In this document: piece by piece, positions 15,565-25,821 of the stretch
Position numbering within the stretch: position 1 is the stretch's first letter
Layout of the letters: every line of letters starts with the position of its first letter
NCBI GenBank assembly: GCA_014529385.2
Contig: CM043969.1
Coordinates: 26,805,946 to 26,869,945, forward strand
Reading direction: 5' to 3'
DNA length: 64,000 nt
From: Adiantum capillus-veneris
Taxonomy: Eukaryota > Streptophyta > Polypodiopsida > Polypodiales > Pteridaceae
Program-made: the position numbers and the translations under genes
The notes under the pieces: model-generated
What the model was told of the DNA's origin: nothing
The model's input: only the letters and a program-made list of their open reading frames with translations
Database searches by the model: none

Positions 15565-15849
15565 TCAAATAATTGAGATATTCTTGATTAGAGAATTCTT
15601 AATGGGCTCATCCGCTTCGTCCACATAGATGAAAACATTCTTTGATACGAGTGTGATAATGTAGCTTGGCATCTCCATAGCAGGCAACCGCATGGTGGCT
15701 CCTTCGAGCCCGATAGAGTCTAGCAAATCACCCATATATATAGCTCCTTGCCTACAAGCTCCCCTTTCGGAATGTCCTAGCAAGTGAAAAGTAATAGTAA
15801 GAGTGGAGGCATAAACACCATCGAATGGTGCTCTATCCTCACTCAACAC
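15565..15849 (-). CDS. Unidentified ORF, 94 codons, possibly a last exon
   Basis: I do not recognise this product. Composition looks protein-like, with mixed hydrophobic and charged residues and no low-complexity run: S-E-D-R-A-P-F-D-G-V-Y, G-A-I-Y-M-G-D-L-L-D, then V-F-I-Y-V-D-E-A-D-E-P. A plausible 3' splice site (TTTTCACTAG) ends just above it on the minus strand near 15863. It could therefore be a terminal exon reading V-V-L-S-E-D-R rather than a gene starting at its Met. It could equally be a gene fragment in transposon DNA. No membrane segment or signal peptide is evident. Confidence 0.35.
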   Translation of the reverse strand: MLSEDRAPFDGVYASTLTITFHLLGHSERGACRQGAIYMGDLLDSIGLEGATMRLPAMEMPSYIITLVSKNVFIYVDEADEPIKNSLIKNISII

Positions 15850-18087
15850 AACACCAGACTAGTGAAAATCTTTGAAATATGTAGATAAAACCTGGTAGTA
15901 AGCGTGGAAATAGGACTGTGAAAGTAAGACCCTCACCAAGACTAGCTAGATCCCCGTATTATTTTTGTAAAAGCATCGTCTAGGGTTAGTGTATAAGTAG
16001 TTCACGGCCTTTCTTTGAACTTGGGATAACATTTTTGAGTTTTTAAATCTTGTGTCTATGTTGATTTTTGAAGATTAAGACATTGGTGAAGAACCATATT
16101 CACAAAGCATAAATAATCGTGAAAGAAGTCTTCTACACCAAAGAGGTAGAGGTAGCGAATGACATGCAGATCAAGGAGATGCCGTGGTTCAGAAATTGAA
16201 AATCAAGGATGCATGATAATCAAAGGAAGAATAGAAATGGTTGAGGACATTACCAAGGTAGGGGGAGCCAAAGAGTTTGTAAACTTTTTTGTAGAAACAA
16301 TGGAAATCAGAATGGCAAGGGATGTTTGGATGCATGGTAACAAGAAAGAGCATTCCCTACACCGTGCAGAAGGCAACAAAAAGTTTATGCCACCACTATT
16401 TGGTAACTAGAGAGGTTTTTTTGTCATGCACCATATGATGAATACCATATCTAAAAATGTATATAAATATAGTGAGAACTTGTGGTATTTTTCTTTGGTC
16501 AATGTAAAAAGGATGTAGCTGATCAAAATACATGTGTGCAAAGAGAAGTTTTCAGTGGACCACTAGGGTTGCCTAGAGCGAGTCATGGTGAAAAGCATTG
16601 GGAGTGGTAGGTTACGGGATAGAGGGAGTCTTGCCAGCTCATCAAATGTATCTAAGAAAGAAAATAAAAGTGATGATGATGCCACATGAGTGCCAAATCT
16701 AAGTGTAGATCATGGTGATAGAGAAAAGTCTCCATAAAGAGTTTAGATACCCTGTGAAGACTCTAGGTGTAAGAAGGATGCAAGCTGAAAGTAGGGCAAG
16801 TGGTAGTGATCCTAAACCACAAAGATATGGAGATTGAGTAACTCTATGCAATAGTGCTACTTGGAGAGTTGGCAATACAGGTTTAGTGGCTAGTTGTCAT
16901 TTACTATAACAACTTTACCAGCATATAGTTGGCATAAATCTAGTGCCCCATGCAAGGATGAATCATATGGAGGGTGGATTACTGCTTCAATTGAAATAGG
17001 ATCTCGTTAGATGACATCGATCTTAGGTACGCGAGGTCGCATGAGAAAATTCAAGGGTAATTCTTGAAGATCCTTGGAGTAGAGAGCTAAGCTATAGTAA
17101 TTTCAACCCAAATAGTGGATAAATGGTAAGGCTAAAATTTTCTTGTAGATGGAAAATGAGAATAAGTAGAGACTTGTGGAGGGGGTTTCTAATCACCAAG
17201 TAAAAAGAAGTTTCTAATCATTGACTAAAAAACCCAGCCAAGACAAATTTTGAGCAAATCTGAGGGCAAATTGATACAAGAGCAATGACGGTGAAAGAAA
17301 AATAATGATGCCATGCACGTTATTTTCACTACCACAAATCTGTGAAACGATGAAAAAAATTTAGATTTTAGAACCATCATGAAAGTTGAATACTGGAGAC
17401 TTAGGCAATCTTCTCATATTTGAGACATAGCAAAATTCTAGGTGACATACATCCTCTCAAAAACAGTCCACCAAGGATGATGGTTCTGAGCATCGTACGA
17501 ACCTCTCTCCTCTAGGCCATGCAAAATCTTCTCGCCCCTTTTTGTCGCGACCTACCCTTGCTCGACGTTTTGTCTGCTTACCTTCCGCTGACCACTTCCA
17601 AGTCTCCCCCCTGAGGAGAGAATAACCCAATTTCTTTGCATGATGCTTAACTCAATGGAATCTCTGCTCTAGTTGGATCTCCTACCAAAGGTCTCTAGAA
17701 CCCAGATATGCTCAACCAAGTTCTTGCCAATAGTTCCCCTTTTACCTCCCAAGCATATCCCCTGTCAAGAGGAGGATTGGCTCACACATGGCTAGTACAT
17801 AACCTTGTCCTGTCTCATCTCAGATTAATAAATGACGAAGGATACATACCTCTTGCCATGGAAAACATCCAAAAAAAATGCAATTGCAACAGTTGCCGGT
17901 TGGCTACAATCAAACTGGTTTTCCTCTAATGAACTATGCAGAATCTTTTCAGGACTGTAGAATCTTTTCAGGACTAGACAGATTCCTCAACCCCCTCTTT
18001 AGTTCTCAACTGCAAGTTGATCAAATTATGAATACTATACCGCCTAATTTTAGTAGTAATGTATGGAATGTACAAGAAGGTGTTATG
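15850..18087. other. No recognised gene; one short unidentified ORF
   Basis: The sequence is AT-rich and unremarkable. A plus-strand ORF of 83 codons at 16159-16410 has no recognised content, and I would not call it a gene. A 17-bp unit (AGAATCTTTTCAGGACT) is repeated in tandem near 17940-17975. Confidence 0.4.
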
Positions 18088-19224
18088 TGTCATAATAATC
18101 AATATCTAATTCTCCTAAATGATTTTCTCATCTTAAACTGATCATTTAATATGGGGAAGTGCCAGGGGAGAAAAAGCTAGAATATTGGTTAAGCTAGCAG
18201 ACCGGCCACAGTAGGGATCCAAAGGAGGGAAAATAGGGATCCAATCTCCCAAGGGGTCCAATGAGCATTCAGCAGCCCAATGGCTTGCCTGATTTCTATT
18301 GGCCAAGAGGCAAAGGGGTCCAATGAGAGCTTAGTTGAATTATTAAATTACCTAAAGCTCTCACAAAAGGGGAAAGAGGGACACATGTCAGAAGGCTATC
18401 ACTTATGCTACTTAATAGTCATTGGCTTCACCTGGGGAGGTCCAATGAGGGTAGAGCAAGAGCAAATAGCAAGAGAGCTCGCCCAAGAGAGAGAGGGGGC
18501 TCATTTTTGCAAGGCATTATCACACACACACACACACACACACACACTCTCACACAGTCTATGTGAGAAGTAAAGAAGACTATCTCTTCCCAAGCTTTAA
18601 TGGAGAGCTCATCACCTACTCCAAGCTTGTGAGATAGAAGCCTACATCGACATACTCTTGGCATGTGGATGCAAATCCAACCAAGAGCCAAGCTTCAATG
18701 CATGCTCATATCCTCTACCAAGCTAATTACTAAGCTAAGCTATGCTAATATGAGTGATTATGTGAGGAGATGTACATCTTTCTCGTAAGATACTCCTTGC
18801 TAGCTCTCACCATCTTCGAAGGTGTGTGAGGTCTTGGGTCTGAGACAGGGGATAATTGATGTTGTGTTTACTAAGTGTTTTGCTTAGTGCATGAAGCTTT
18901 CATCTTCATTGCACTAGCTAGTCTTGAAGGAACACAAGGAATTGTATTGTACAATGTCTCTCTTGATGGGAGAAACCATAATACAAAGCCTTTTGGAGGG
19001 GGGATCGGATCCATGCAAATCCGGTCCTCAACTGTTGTCAATAGCTTAATTTGTCTCTCTTTTGAAAGTATTGTTGATGCTATCTAAATAGGTGTTATGC
19101 TTTTAGTTGCTCTCTCCACCCAAGCACTCTTGTAATTCTCATTAGGAATCTATTCTAATGAAATGCCCACTACGTTCATGCTAATTTTCACTACACACAA
19201 GTTTTTAGGCCATTAAATGTTACA
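18088..19224 (+). repeat. 5' LTR of the gag-chromodomain element
   Basis: It starts TGTCATAATAATCAAT and ends TGTTACA, giving TG...CA ends and 1,137 bp. The start matches the truncated 3' LTR at 21232 with few differences over about 140 bp. It contains a (CA)n microsatellite at about 18522-18547. Confidence 0.88.
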
Positions 19225-19237
19225 TTGGTATCAGAGC
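19225..19237 (+). promoter_or_regulatory. Primer-binding site (initiator tRNA-Met type)
   Basis: TTGGTATCAGAGC lies directly after the LTR end. TGGTATCAGAGC is the classic plant primer-binding site complementary to the 3' end of initiator tRNA-Met. Confidence 0.9.
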
Positions 19238-19640
19238 ACAAGGTTTCTCTTTTCTTGCTCAAGAAGGGAGGTCCTCAAGCTAGCTATAAATGGTTGGTAT
19301 TATTAATTTCCTGTGAGTAAGTAGAATAGGGATTTTTTAGCCTTGCAGTGCGCCTACCTTCGTGCAGTTAATGGGGCATCACCGTCGAGAGCTATGGTCT
19401 TAATAGTGGAGTCCTACGGGGCTTGCCTACGGCTAATCACTATTGAGATATTAGAAGCTTGACAGGAGCCGGTGCTGTTTTGGTGTCGAAAGACCCTCTC
19501 TTCTATTCCTTGCAATTAATGGTATTCGAGCCACGGGTACAGTAGCTTGAGTGCTTTTTCTAAAGGGGTAAAGAGGAGTAGCAACCAGGGCTTGAAGTGC
19601 CAAAGTATACCTAAAAAGTTTACACCGAAAAGTTGTTAGA

Positions 19641-20868
19641 ATGGCTGACAATAGTAAATAGAGTGAAATTAATGTTGATACCTTTGATTTTGCTAATGAG
19701 CAAGCTACTAATGATGCTCCGATGCTTGTTAACTATCTTGTTTCTAGGCTTCAACAAGCCATGGGCAATCCATCTCTCCAAAGTGAAGTGCAACGGCAGC
19801 TCCGTGCTCACGGGATTCTCCAAGCTCATCACCATGACGACAGAACACCTAGGAAGCCTCCTTGTGAGACTCCCAAAAGAGGTCTCTCTCCGATTCGGGA
19901 AGAAGAAGAGAATCCATACGAAGGGCTCAAGAATTTACTTCTTGATGATGCATCTCCTTCCCAAAGGAAAACTCAAGAGCCTCCATCAAAGGAACGAGAA
20001 AGAAGTGAGTTTCCCGCCACCTCAGCGGAGATGGCTCCACGAAGACGGCGGGCTAAACGCTCTCCATCACCACCCAAGCGGAGAAGACCTTCACACTCTT
20101 CTCCACACCATAATTCAAAGAGGGATGATAAAAAGCAAGAGAAGAAAAAGGCGAGAAAGAGGACACCCTCTTCTCCATCTTCTTCATCCTCTTCCTCTTA
20201 TGAAAGTGATGGTGAAGAGGACGAAGATCAAGACAAGAAAAAGGAGAGAAAGAGGTCACCCTCTTCTCCACCTTCTTCAAATTCTTCACCTTCTGAAGAA
20301 AGTGATGGTGCAACCTTTGAACCATAAAAAAGAAGAGGCCATAGGAAATCCTATGCCGCATGGAAGAGGTCATCCAAGCTGAAGAAGTTCAAAGAGGGAG
20401 GGAAGAGCATCTCTTTCCTTACCTATGATGGCACCTTTGGTGCTACGGAAAAAGTCTTGGCCTTTATCCAACAGTTTGATGCGGCGTTTGGAGATGAGGG
20501 CTTCACGGAGTCCTCTAAGCTACACCATGTAGCTATGCACTTTCAAAAGTCCGCCAGACAATGGTGGTCTAGCCTACGAGCCAGTGGTGAGGCTCCACGA
20601 ACATGGAAAGCTTTAAGAGCTTCCATTATGAAGCAGTTTTGGCCACCGATGCCAAAGACAAAGTACCCACCGGAGATCGAGGACCAAGAGGAGGTGCTGC
20701 AGCCCGAGTCCATTCTCCGACATGAAGACAAGGTAGTAAGAGGCGGTAAGACTATCCGATGATATCTTATTAAGTTTAAGAATTATCCTTTTGAACATGC
20801 TAGATGGATGCAAGGCATACAAGTAAAGGATAACCTAAACCTTGTCACTACTTACAATGGTTCCCAAG
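19641..20868 (+). pseudogene. Gag fused to chromodomain, three in-frame stops
   Basis: One frame runs from ATG 19641. It is broken by TAG at 19659-19661, TAA at 20325-20327 and TGA at 20760-20762. After a short N-terminus there is a long basic, serine-rich region (about 19990-20320, RS-like, many K-K-R and S-S-S runs). A retrotransposon gag domain follows (about 20415-20645; F-L-T-Y-D-G-T-F, W-W-S-S-L-R, W-K-A-L-R-A-S-I). Directly after that, at about 20650-20670, comes the end of a chromovirus pol: E-E-V-L-Q-P-E, then a chromodomain (Y-L-I-K-F-K-N-Y-P-F-E-H-A-R-W-M-Q, 20763-20813) interrupted by the TGA. No zinc knuckle is seen. Gag forms the particle and the chromodomain steers integration. 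The fusion is seen directly; any function is speculative. Confidence 0.85.
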
Positions 20869-21231
20869 CGTAAGCAAATGTACAAAATGTTAAAAATGAA
20901 CAAAGCTTTTTTGTCTTATAAGACTCTCTTTTTCTTTATTGTGCACAAAAATGAAGTAGTATGCATTCTTAGATTTAAGTTTGCGGAGACGACGTCTCCA
21001 AAATGCCAAGTAGAGCTTGTCACTCTACTATGGAAGACTGATAGGACTAATGTGCAGACATGCTTGCGGCAGCCTTAGGCTCTCAAGCGCTAGATGGACT
21101 AGTCATCCATTGTGGAATGATGTCGTAGGGTAACATAGGGATCCTCTACCCACTAAGAAAAGGACTCATGAATATGCTTTATCTTCTCTACGCCATAGTC
21201 GAGGATGACTATGATTTCAAGAGAGAGGTAA

Positions 21232-21373
21232 TGTCATAATAATCAATCTCTAATTCTCCTAAATGATTTTCTCATGTTAAACTGATCATTTAATATGGGG
21301 AAGTTCCAGGGGAGAAAAAGCTAGAATATTGGTTAAGCTAGCAGACCGGCCACAGTAGGGATCCAAAGGGGGG
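21232..21373 (+). repeat. 3' LTR fragment of the gag-chromodomain element
   Basis: Matches 18088-18229 closely, then stops at a run of G. The remaining 1 kb of LTR is missing, probably through later deletion or insertion. Confidence 0.88.
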
Positions 21374-21691
21374 GTCATCTGCAAAAGAGCCATGTGCAAC
21401 AATGGGCTAAAAAGACCCTAAGGTTCAACACCCAAATGGAGTGCAATAACTACACAACGATGGTGCCATAATAATCAAGTGGAATAAAGAGGTTACCACC
21501 CACCTCGGTTAATAGGTGGTTCACATAGGTTAGATCTAGTTATACCAAAAAATAGGGAGATATAGGCCCTAAGGGGTACATATACCACAAGGTTTGAGGC
21601 ATAGTTATAGTGGAAGAGAGGAAAGAGAGAGAGACACACAGACATCCATCCTAGAGAGGGCTTATAGTAAGATGTTAAAAAAGTTAGTGGA
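21374..21691. other. No gene seen
   Basis: Unremarkable sequence between the truncated LTR and the LINE-tail microsatellite. Confidence 0.4.
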
Positions 21692-21696
21692 TCAAT

Positions 21697-21752
<56 letters not shown>

Positions 21753-21804
21753 TAGATAGAGGGAGAGAGAGAAAGAGATAGAGATAGATAGATAGATAGA
21801 TAGT
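21692..21804. repeat. (GA)n/(GATA)n microsatellite at the LINE 3' tail
   Basis: About 22 GA units, then GATA-type units, ending GATAGATAGATAGATAGTTC. On the minus strand this follows the LINE 3' untranslated region. The same layout occurs at 44299-44478, so the repeat probably belongs to the LINE end. Confidence 0.85.
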
Positions 21805-21835
21805 TCTATTATCATCCTCGGAAGTCAAATATGAC

Positions 21836-23308
21836 CTATGGGACCAATGAACATGTCACATAGTATAAGTGGAGGTCATAAGTGACTCTTGATGCTAAAA
21901 AATGGCTGAAATGAGAGTCATAATAGAGAGTCCACATCGTGGTTGGGGGAGGAAGGTATGTAGGGAGAGCTCCTGGCTGAATATATGGGGGAAATGAGGA
22001 CCTAATGTGGTCAAAAGTTGAGCACTCAAGTAGTGCATGGTACTCACTCTCTCGCACTTGACAAGGGTATAAGGTGCAAACTTGATGAGACTCCTCGCCA
22101 GTGCCCCAATGTCTTGTCTTGCAGCATAGAGAATGGGAGCTAAGACGAACGAAGGCAATGGTACGGATCGCACTCAACGGGATGGGCTCAAGCATGTAGG
22201 GATGGGTTCGGTTACCTCGTTCAAAGAAGAAGAGAGATTTGTAGATTACGGCAATGTGTGTGGTGTAATGGATGAAGCGAGAACCTTCGAATTTCTCCCA
22301 AGCCGTGATACATTGGCATTGTAAGAAGGCCTCATTAACTTGGGAGTCGATCGACGCATCCTTGACCAAATGACATGCATCCTATCTTCCAAACCATTTC
22401 TTGATGTCAAGCATCCACCTTGAACTTAGTATTTTTCTCTTGCATGTCTTTTGGACCTTTTGACTTGCTTCATATGCGATTTTACGAAGTCGATACAAAG
22501 GGCTATGTTGTGTCCACAACCCTTTGCATGCCCAAGACCTTAATGGGAAGCGATCCGGATTCAAGAAGTAAGAGCATGTAGGGTGTTTGTGTCTTGACTT
22601 GGAGAAAGTTGGTGAGAAAACGTTTTTGGAAATTCTCGAACTCTTTCCAAGTAGACTTCTTGATGCTACCACCCCACACCTTCACTCCATAAAGAAGCAC
22701 CGGTGTCACCAATGTTTCAAAGAGGTACTTCTTGAGAGCCCAACACTTGATCTCTCTAGCATTGCACATGTTCTCAAATGCATAATAAGCCCTCTTTCTG
22801 GTTTCCAAGCGATGCATTGCGAAATTCTTCCATTTATGATTGGATGGAACCTCAGGGCCAAGGTACTTAAAGCCATCTACCACTTCAAGTTGCTCATTGT
22901 TGTATACAATGCATGGATTTTTGTCAGTGAGGGTCTTTACAAGCATAACCTTGCTTTTGGATCCATTTACGAACAACCTGCTATGTACTCATAAGCTTTT
23001 GTGCATCTTCTAAGGTATGTGCCAAGAGCACTACATCATCGGCAAAAAGCAAAATCATGATCACCGCATTTCCGATCTTAAACTCTTCTATGCCTTCTTG
23101 TTGCATAAAATCAAGAACCATGCATTCCAATTCATCAATGCGTAGCCCAAAGAGGGTTGGGGAAAGTGGGCATCCTTGTTTGAAACCAATGGTGCTTGCA
23201 AAAAATCCTCAAATTACATCTCCCATACGTAGTTGACATATCACTTTTTGGTACATACGAAAGACTGCATTCATAAATTCTCTCGGCACTTGAAGGCTTT
23301 GCATACGT
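21836..23308 (-). mobile_element. LINE copy I, 3' half (reverse transcriptase end and C-terminal zinc finger)
   Basis: Read on the minus strand, this holds the RT palm with F-A-D-D-V-V-L-L-A-H-T-L-E-D-A-Q (about 23045-22995). The thumb/connector follows (22503-22976; Y-L-G-P-E-V-P-S-N-H-K-W, L-L-Y-G-V-K-V-W-G). The C-terminal C-x2-C-x9-H-x4-C finger (E-S-E-Y-H-A-L-L-E-C) is in 21836-22369. Frameshifts separate the pieces. LINE sequence stops at 23308, exactly where the outer LTR begins, and resumes at 42736. Confidence 0.88.
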
Positions 23309-24218
23309 TGTTAGCGTGCAAACGAGAAGGAAAATGAATGCCCCTATAGCCTTGCACGAGCTACACCGTCGGAACAAAGAACTATTGCACGACCAAAAAC
23401 ACCTGAAGGGATTTATGAAAAATCCTCCAAGCATAGAACACACTCAAAATCATGAGAAACAAAGGACATCATGACAAATCTTGTCTTGTGAAGATGTCCT
23501 TACAGTACCTATAGGCAAAAAATAGAGAAGAAACGAAGAAGTTATTGCCGCTCAAACATGGAGGTGTCCTTTTTCTTGCTAACAAATAAGCTCTCTGGAA
23601 GTTTTGCAGGTATGCAAAGAATTTCATCTATTAAAAAGGGGGATTTTTTGGCTCTTATCCCAAAGGATTTTCTCTCTCCTCTTAGCCGACATGATTCTCT
23701 TTGTAGGTTCCTTCTGATTGGTTCAATTTTGGCCTTTTTTGGGTGAAAAATGAGCTGTCGGTGACCCTTTGACCCAGGAATGAGGTGGGGGCAAGTGTCT
23801 GGGGACCAAAAAAGTGTCCAAGCGCCTTTCCAAGCAGTGGAAACTCAAAAAATGCACCATCTCCTTCCCCATGAGCCCATGAGCCCCCATAGCCAAGCCT
23901 TGAGAGAGCTCCTCTCACCTTTGATAGACCATAATGGGCATCCAAAGTACCCTATATACCCCCCACTTTCCCCTTTCCTCTTCTCATGTGGGATTAGTCC
24001 CATGCCACATGGAAACTTTTCCCAAGCTTCCCAACTTCCCCAAAAATTCCCAGCTTCTCCCAAAGCATGAGAGAACTTCTCACACAATATGCCACGAGAC
24101 ATACCTTGCTGCTCCGGTCACCGAATGACACGCCGTAACACATGGCTCAAAGTCCATCACCTCGGCTATTCGTAGAATGTAAAACTTCAGCATTTCTAAT
24201 ATTAGACCCCCAAGGTCG
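23309..24218 (-). repeat. Outer element 3' LTR, distal part
   Basis: Matches 41509-42410 in the outer 5' LTR. It is interrupted at 24219 by the inner element and continues at 33511. Confidence 0.9.
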
Positions 24219-24428
24219 TGACGGGAGCAAAGCGAACCCCGAACCCCGACGGCCTCTAAAACACCGGGGACCGAATGGCGCGCCTCGAGCCTGTCATGGT
24301 AAAGCAAATAGGGGGCACAACCTAGCTTCAGCGGCTAGGACGCAAACAACACACCACCATAACAAAGTTTTCATCCAAGAGAGATGGATGCTTGGGAGTA
24401 ATGATGAAGAGGAAAGGGAATGAGACCA

Positions 24429-24473
<45 letters not shown>

Positions 24474-25793
24474 GGGAGGGGGTAGAGTGAGGGAGGGGGT
24501 ATAGCGGCTTAGTACTTAGGCACCACAAAAGGATGGCGAATCCGCACACCCTTCACACATACACAAGCTCACTCCAAAACACAAGACTAGGTGGCGATTC
24601 CGCACACCTCACATGGGCAAAACATTGCAAGAAAACATACTCACAAAACCTCAAGCTTTATTTAGAGAATTAGGCGATGAAATGGGGAGCATAGGGTAGG
24701 GGAATGAGAAGGGAGAGAGTGGTAGAGCACATGGCGGATAGGTGGGAGTTGATGGCGAAGACTCGCACGAGGGTTATGGCCATCATCCTTCATTTAGTTT
24801 CCCTTCATCTTCCATAGCCCACGGGTGTAGAGGTCATGCTCAAGACGAGCATGGTGATTGCGGTGATGGTGATGGTGTGGGTGTGTGTGTGTGCACTAGG
24901 CACACACAGTGCATAGTGTACTCTTTGGTGATGGTGTATGTCCTTAGTGTGATGGTGACCCCTCTTTATATAGGGGAGGAGGGGGGAGAAATTTTAGAAT
25001 TTAGAAATAAAGAAATCATTATCTACATAGGCCATGTGACTGTGGGCCCCACTTGTCTGGCTGTGTGTATATGTGCCAGAACAATAGTCTCATGAGAGAG
25101 AGACTAAGAGAGAGAGATGGGTTGATGAAAAAAAGTGAGAGGTGACATGGAGAATAAAGTAATTACAAGAGGGGAGAGAGGGGAGTGTGTTCAGAGGTGA
25201 ATCTGTGTGCAGATGTGTGTGAACACAAGAAAAATCAGGTAACCACCGGGTGGGGATGGGTCTGTGGACACCTTTTTCAGTGAAACTGAGTGTGTGTGAG
25301 TGTGGGGGAGGTTATTTAGCTACAAGACAAGAGACATGGCGCACTTTAGAGAGAGAGGGGGATATTTGGGTCATAGGATATGATAGGAGAGAGAAAGAGG
25401 GGGTGGGGTATACTATTTTGGAAGATAGGGTAAGTTGCATGTGCGTTAGGGTGCATTATTGGTGAGTTATAATGCATTATTGGTGAGAGGTGGGGTAGCT
25501 TGAGGAGAAAGGACAAGGGGAAGAGAGAGGGGGTTGACCTTTTGAGTGGAGGAGAGGAAAAGGGACACACGGCGGGGCAACAGTGAAGAAAAAGGAGGCA
25601 AGGTGGGGATGGGCTGCCCCGCAGGCATGAGGTGGCCTATTTTACCTTTCTCATATATTTACATAATCATACTTTATTTTTTTCTTACTTTTTTCCAATG
25701 TCTTTTATCACTCCCTCCCTAAGAGGGGGTTTTCATGGGGTGGGGATGAGAGAAGAGGGGTATGGGAGCTTGGCTTGTGAAAAGCCCCCATCA
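24219..25793 (-). repeat. Inner element 3' LTR
   Basis: On the plus strand it starts TGACGGGAGC and ends CCCCCATCA, so the element-sense ends are TG...CA. It holds a (GA)n run at about 24431-24470 and a minus-strand TATA box at 24964-24972. Confidence 0.93.
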
Positions 25794-25796
25794 TTA

Positions 25797-25811
25797 GCCC
25801 TCCCCTTTTGG
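25797..25811 (-). promoter_or_regulatory. Polypurine tract of the inner element
   Basis: The minus strand reads CCAAAAGGGGAGGGC just upstream of the 3' LTR, the expected primer for plus-strand DNA synthesis. Confidence 0.88.
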
Positions 25812-25821
25812 CTAGAGGCAT

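Larger units (their letters stand above)
18088..21373 (+). mobile_element. Deleted chromovirus-type LTR element (gag plus chromodomain only)
   Basis: The element has a full 5' LTR (18088-19224), a primer-binding site directly after it, a gag-chromodomain frame and a purine tract at about 21217-21230. Only the first 142 bp of the 3' LTR survive (21232-21373), after which sequence changes abruptly. Protease, reverse transcriptase, RNase H and integrase are absent. Such gag-bearing elements without pol resemble the TR-GAG class of non-autonomous plant elements, but here gag is also joined to the chromodomain that normally ends pol. Confidence 0.85.

Noticed and set aside
21493-21828. Serine/leucine repeat ORFs over GA runs (also at 24328, 31991 and 44224)
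   Set aside because: Artefacts of (GA)n microsatellites.
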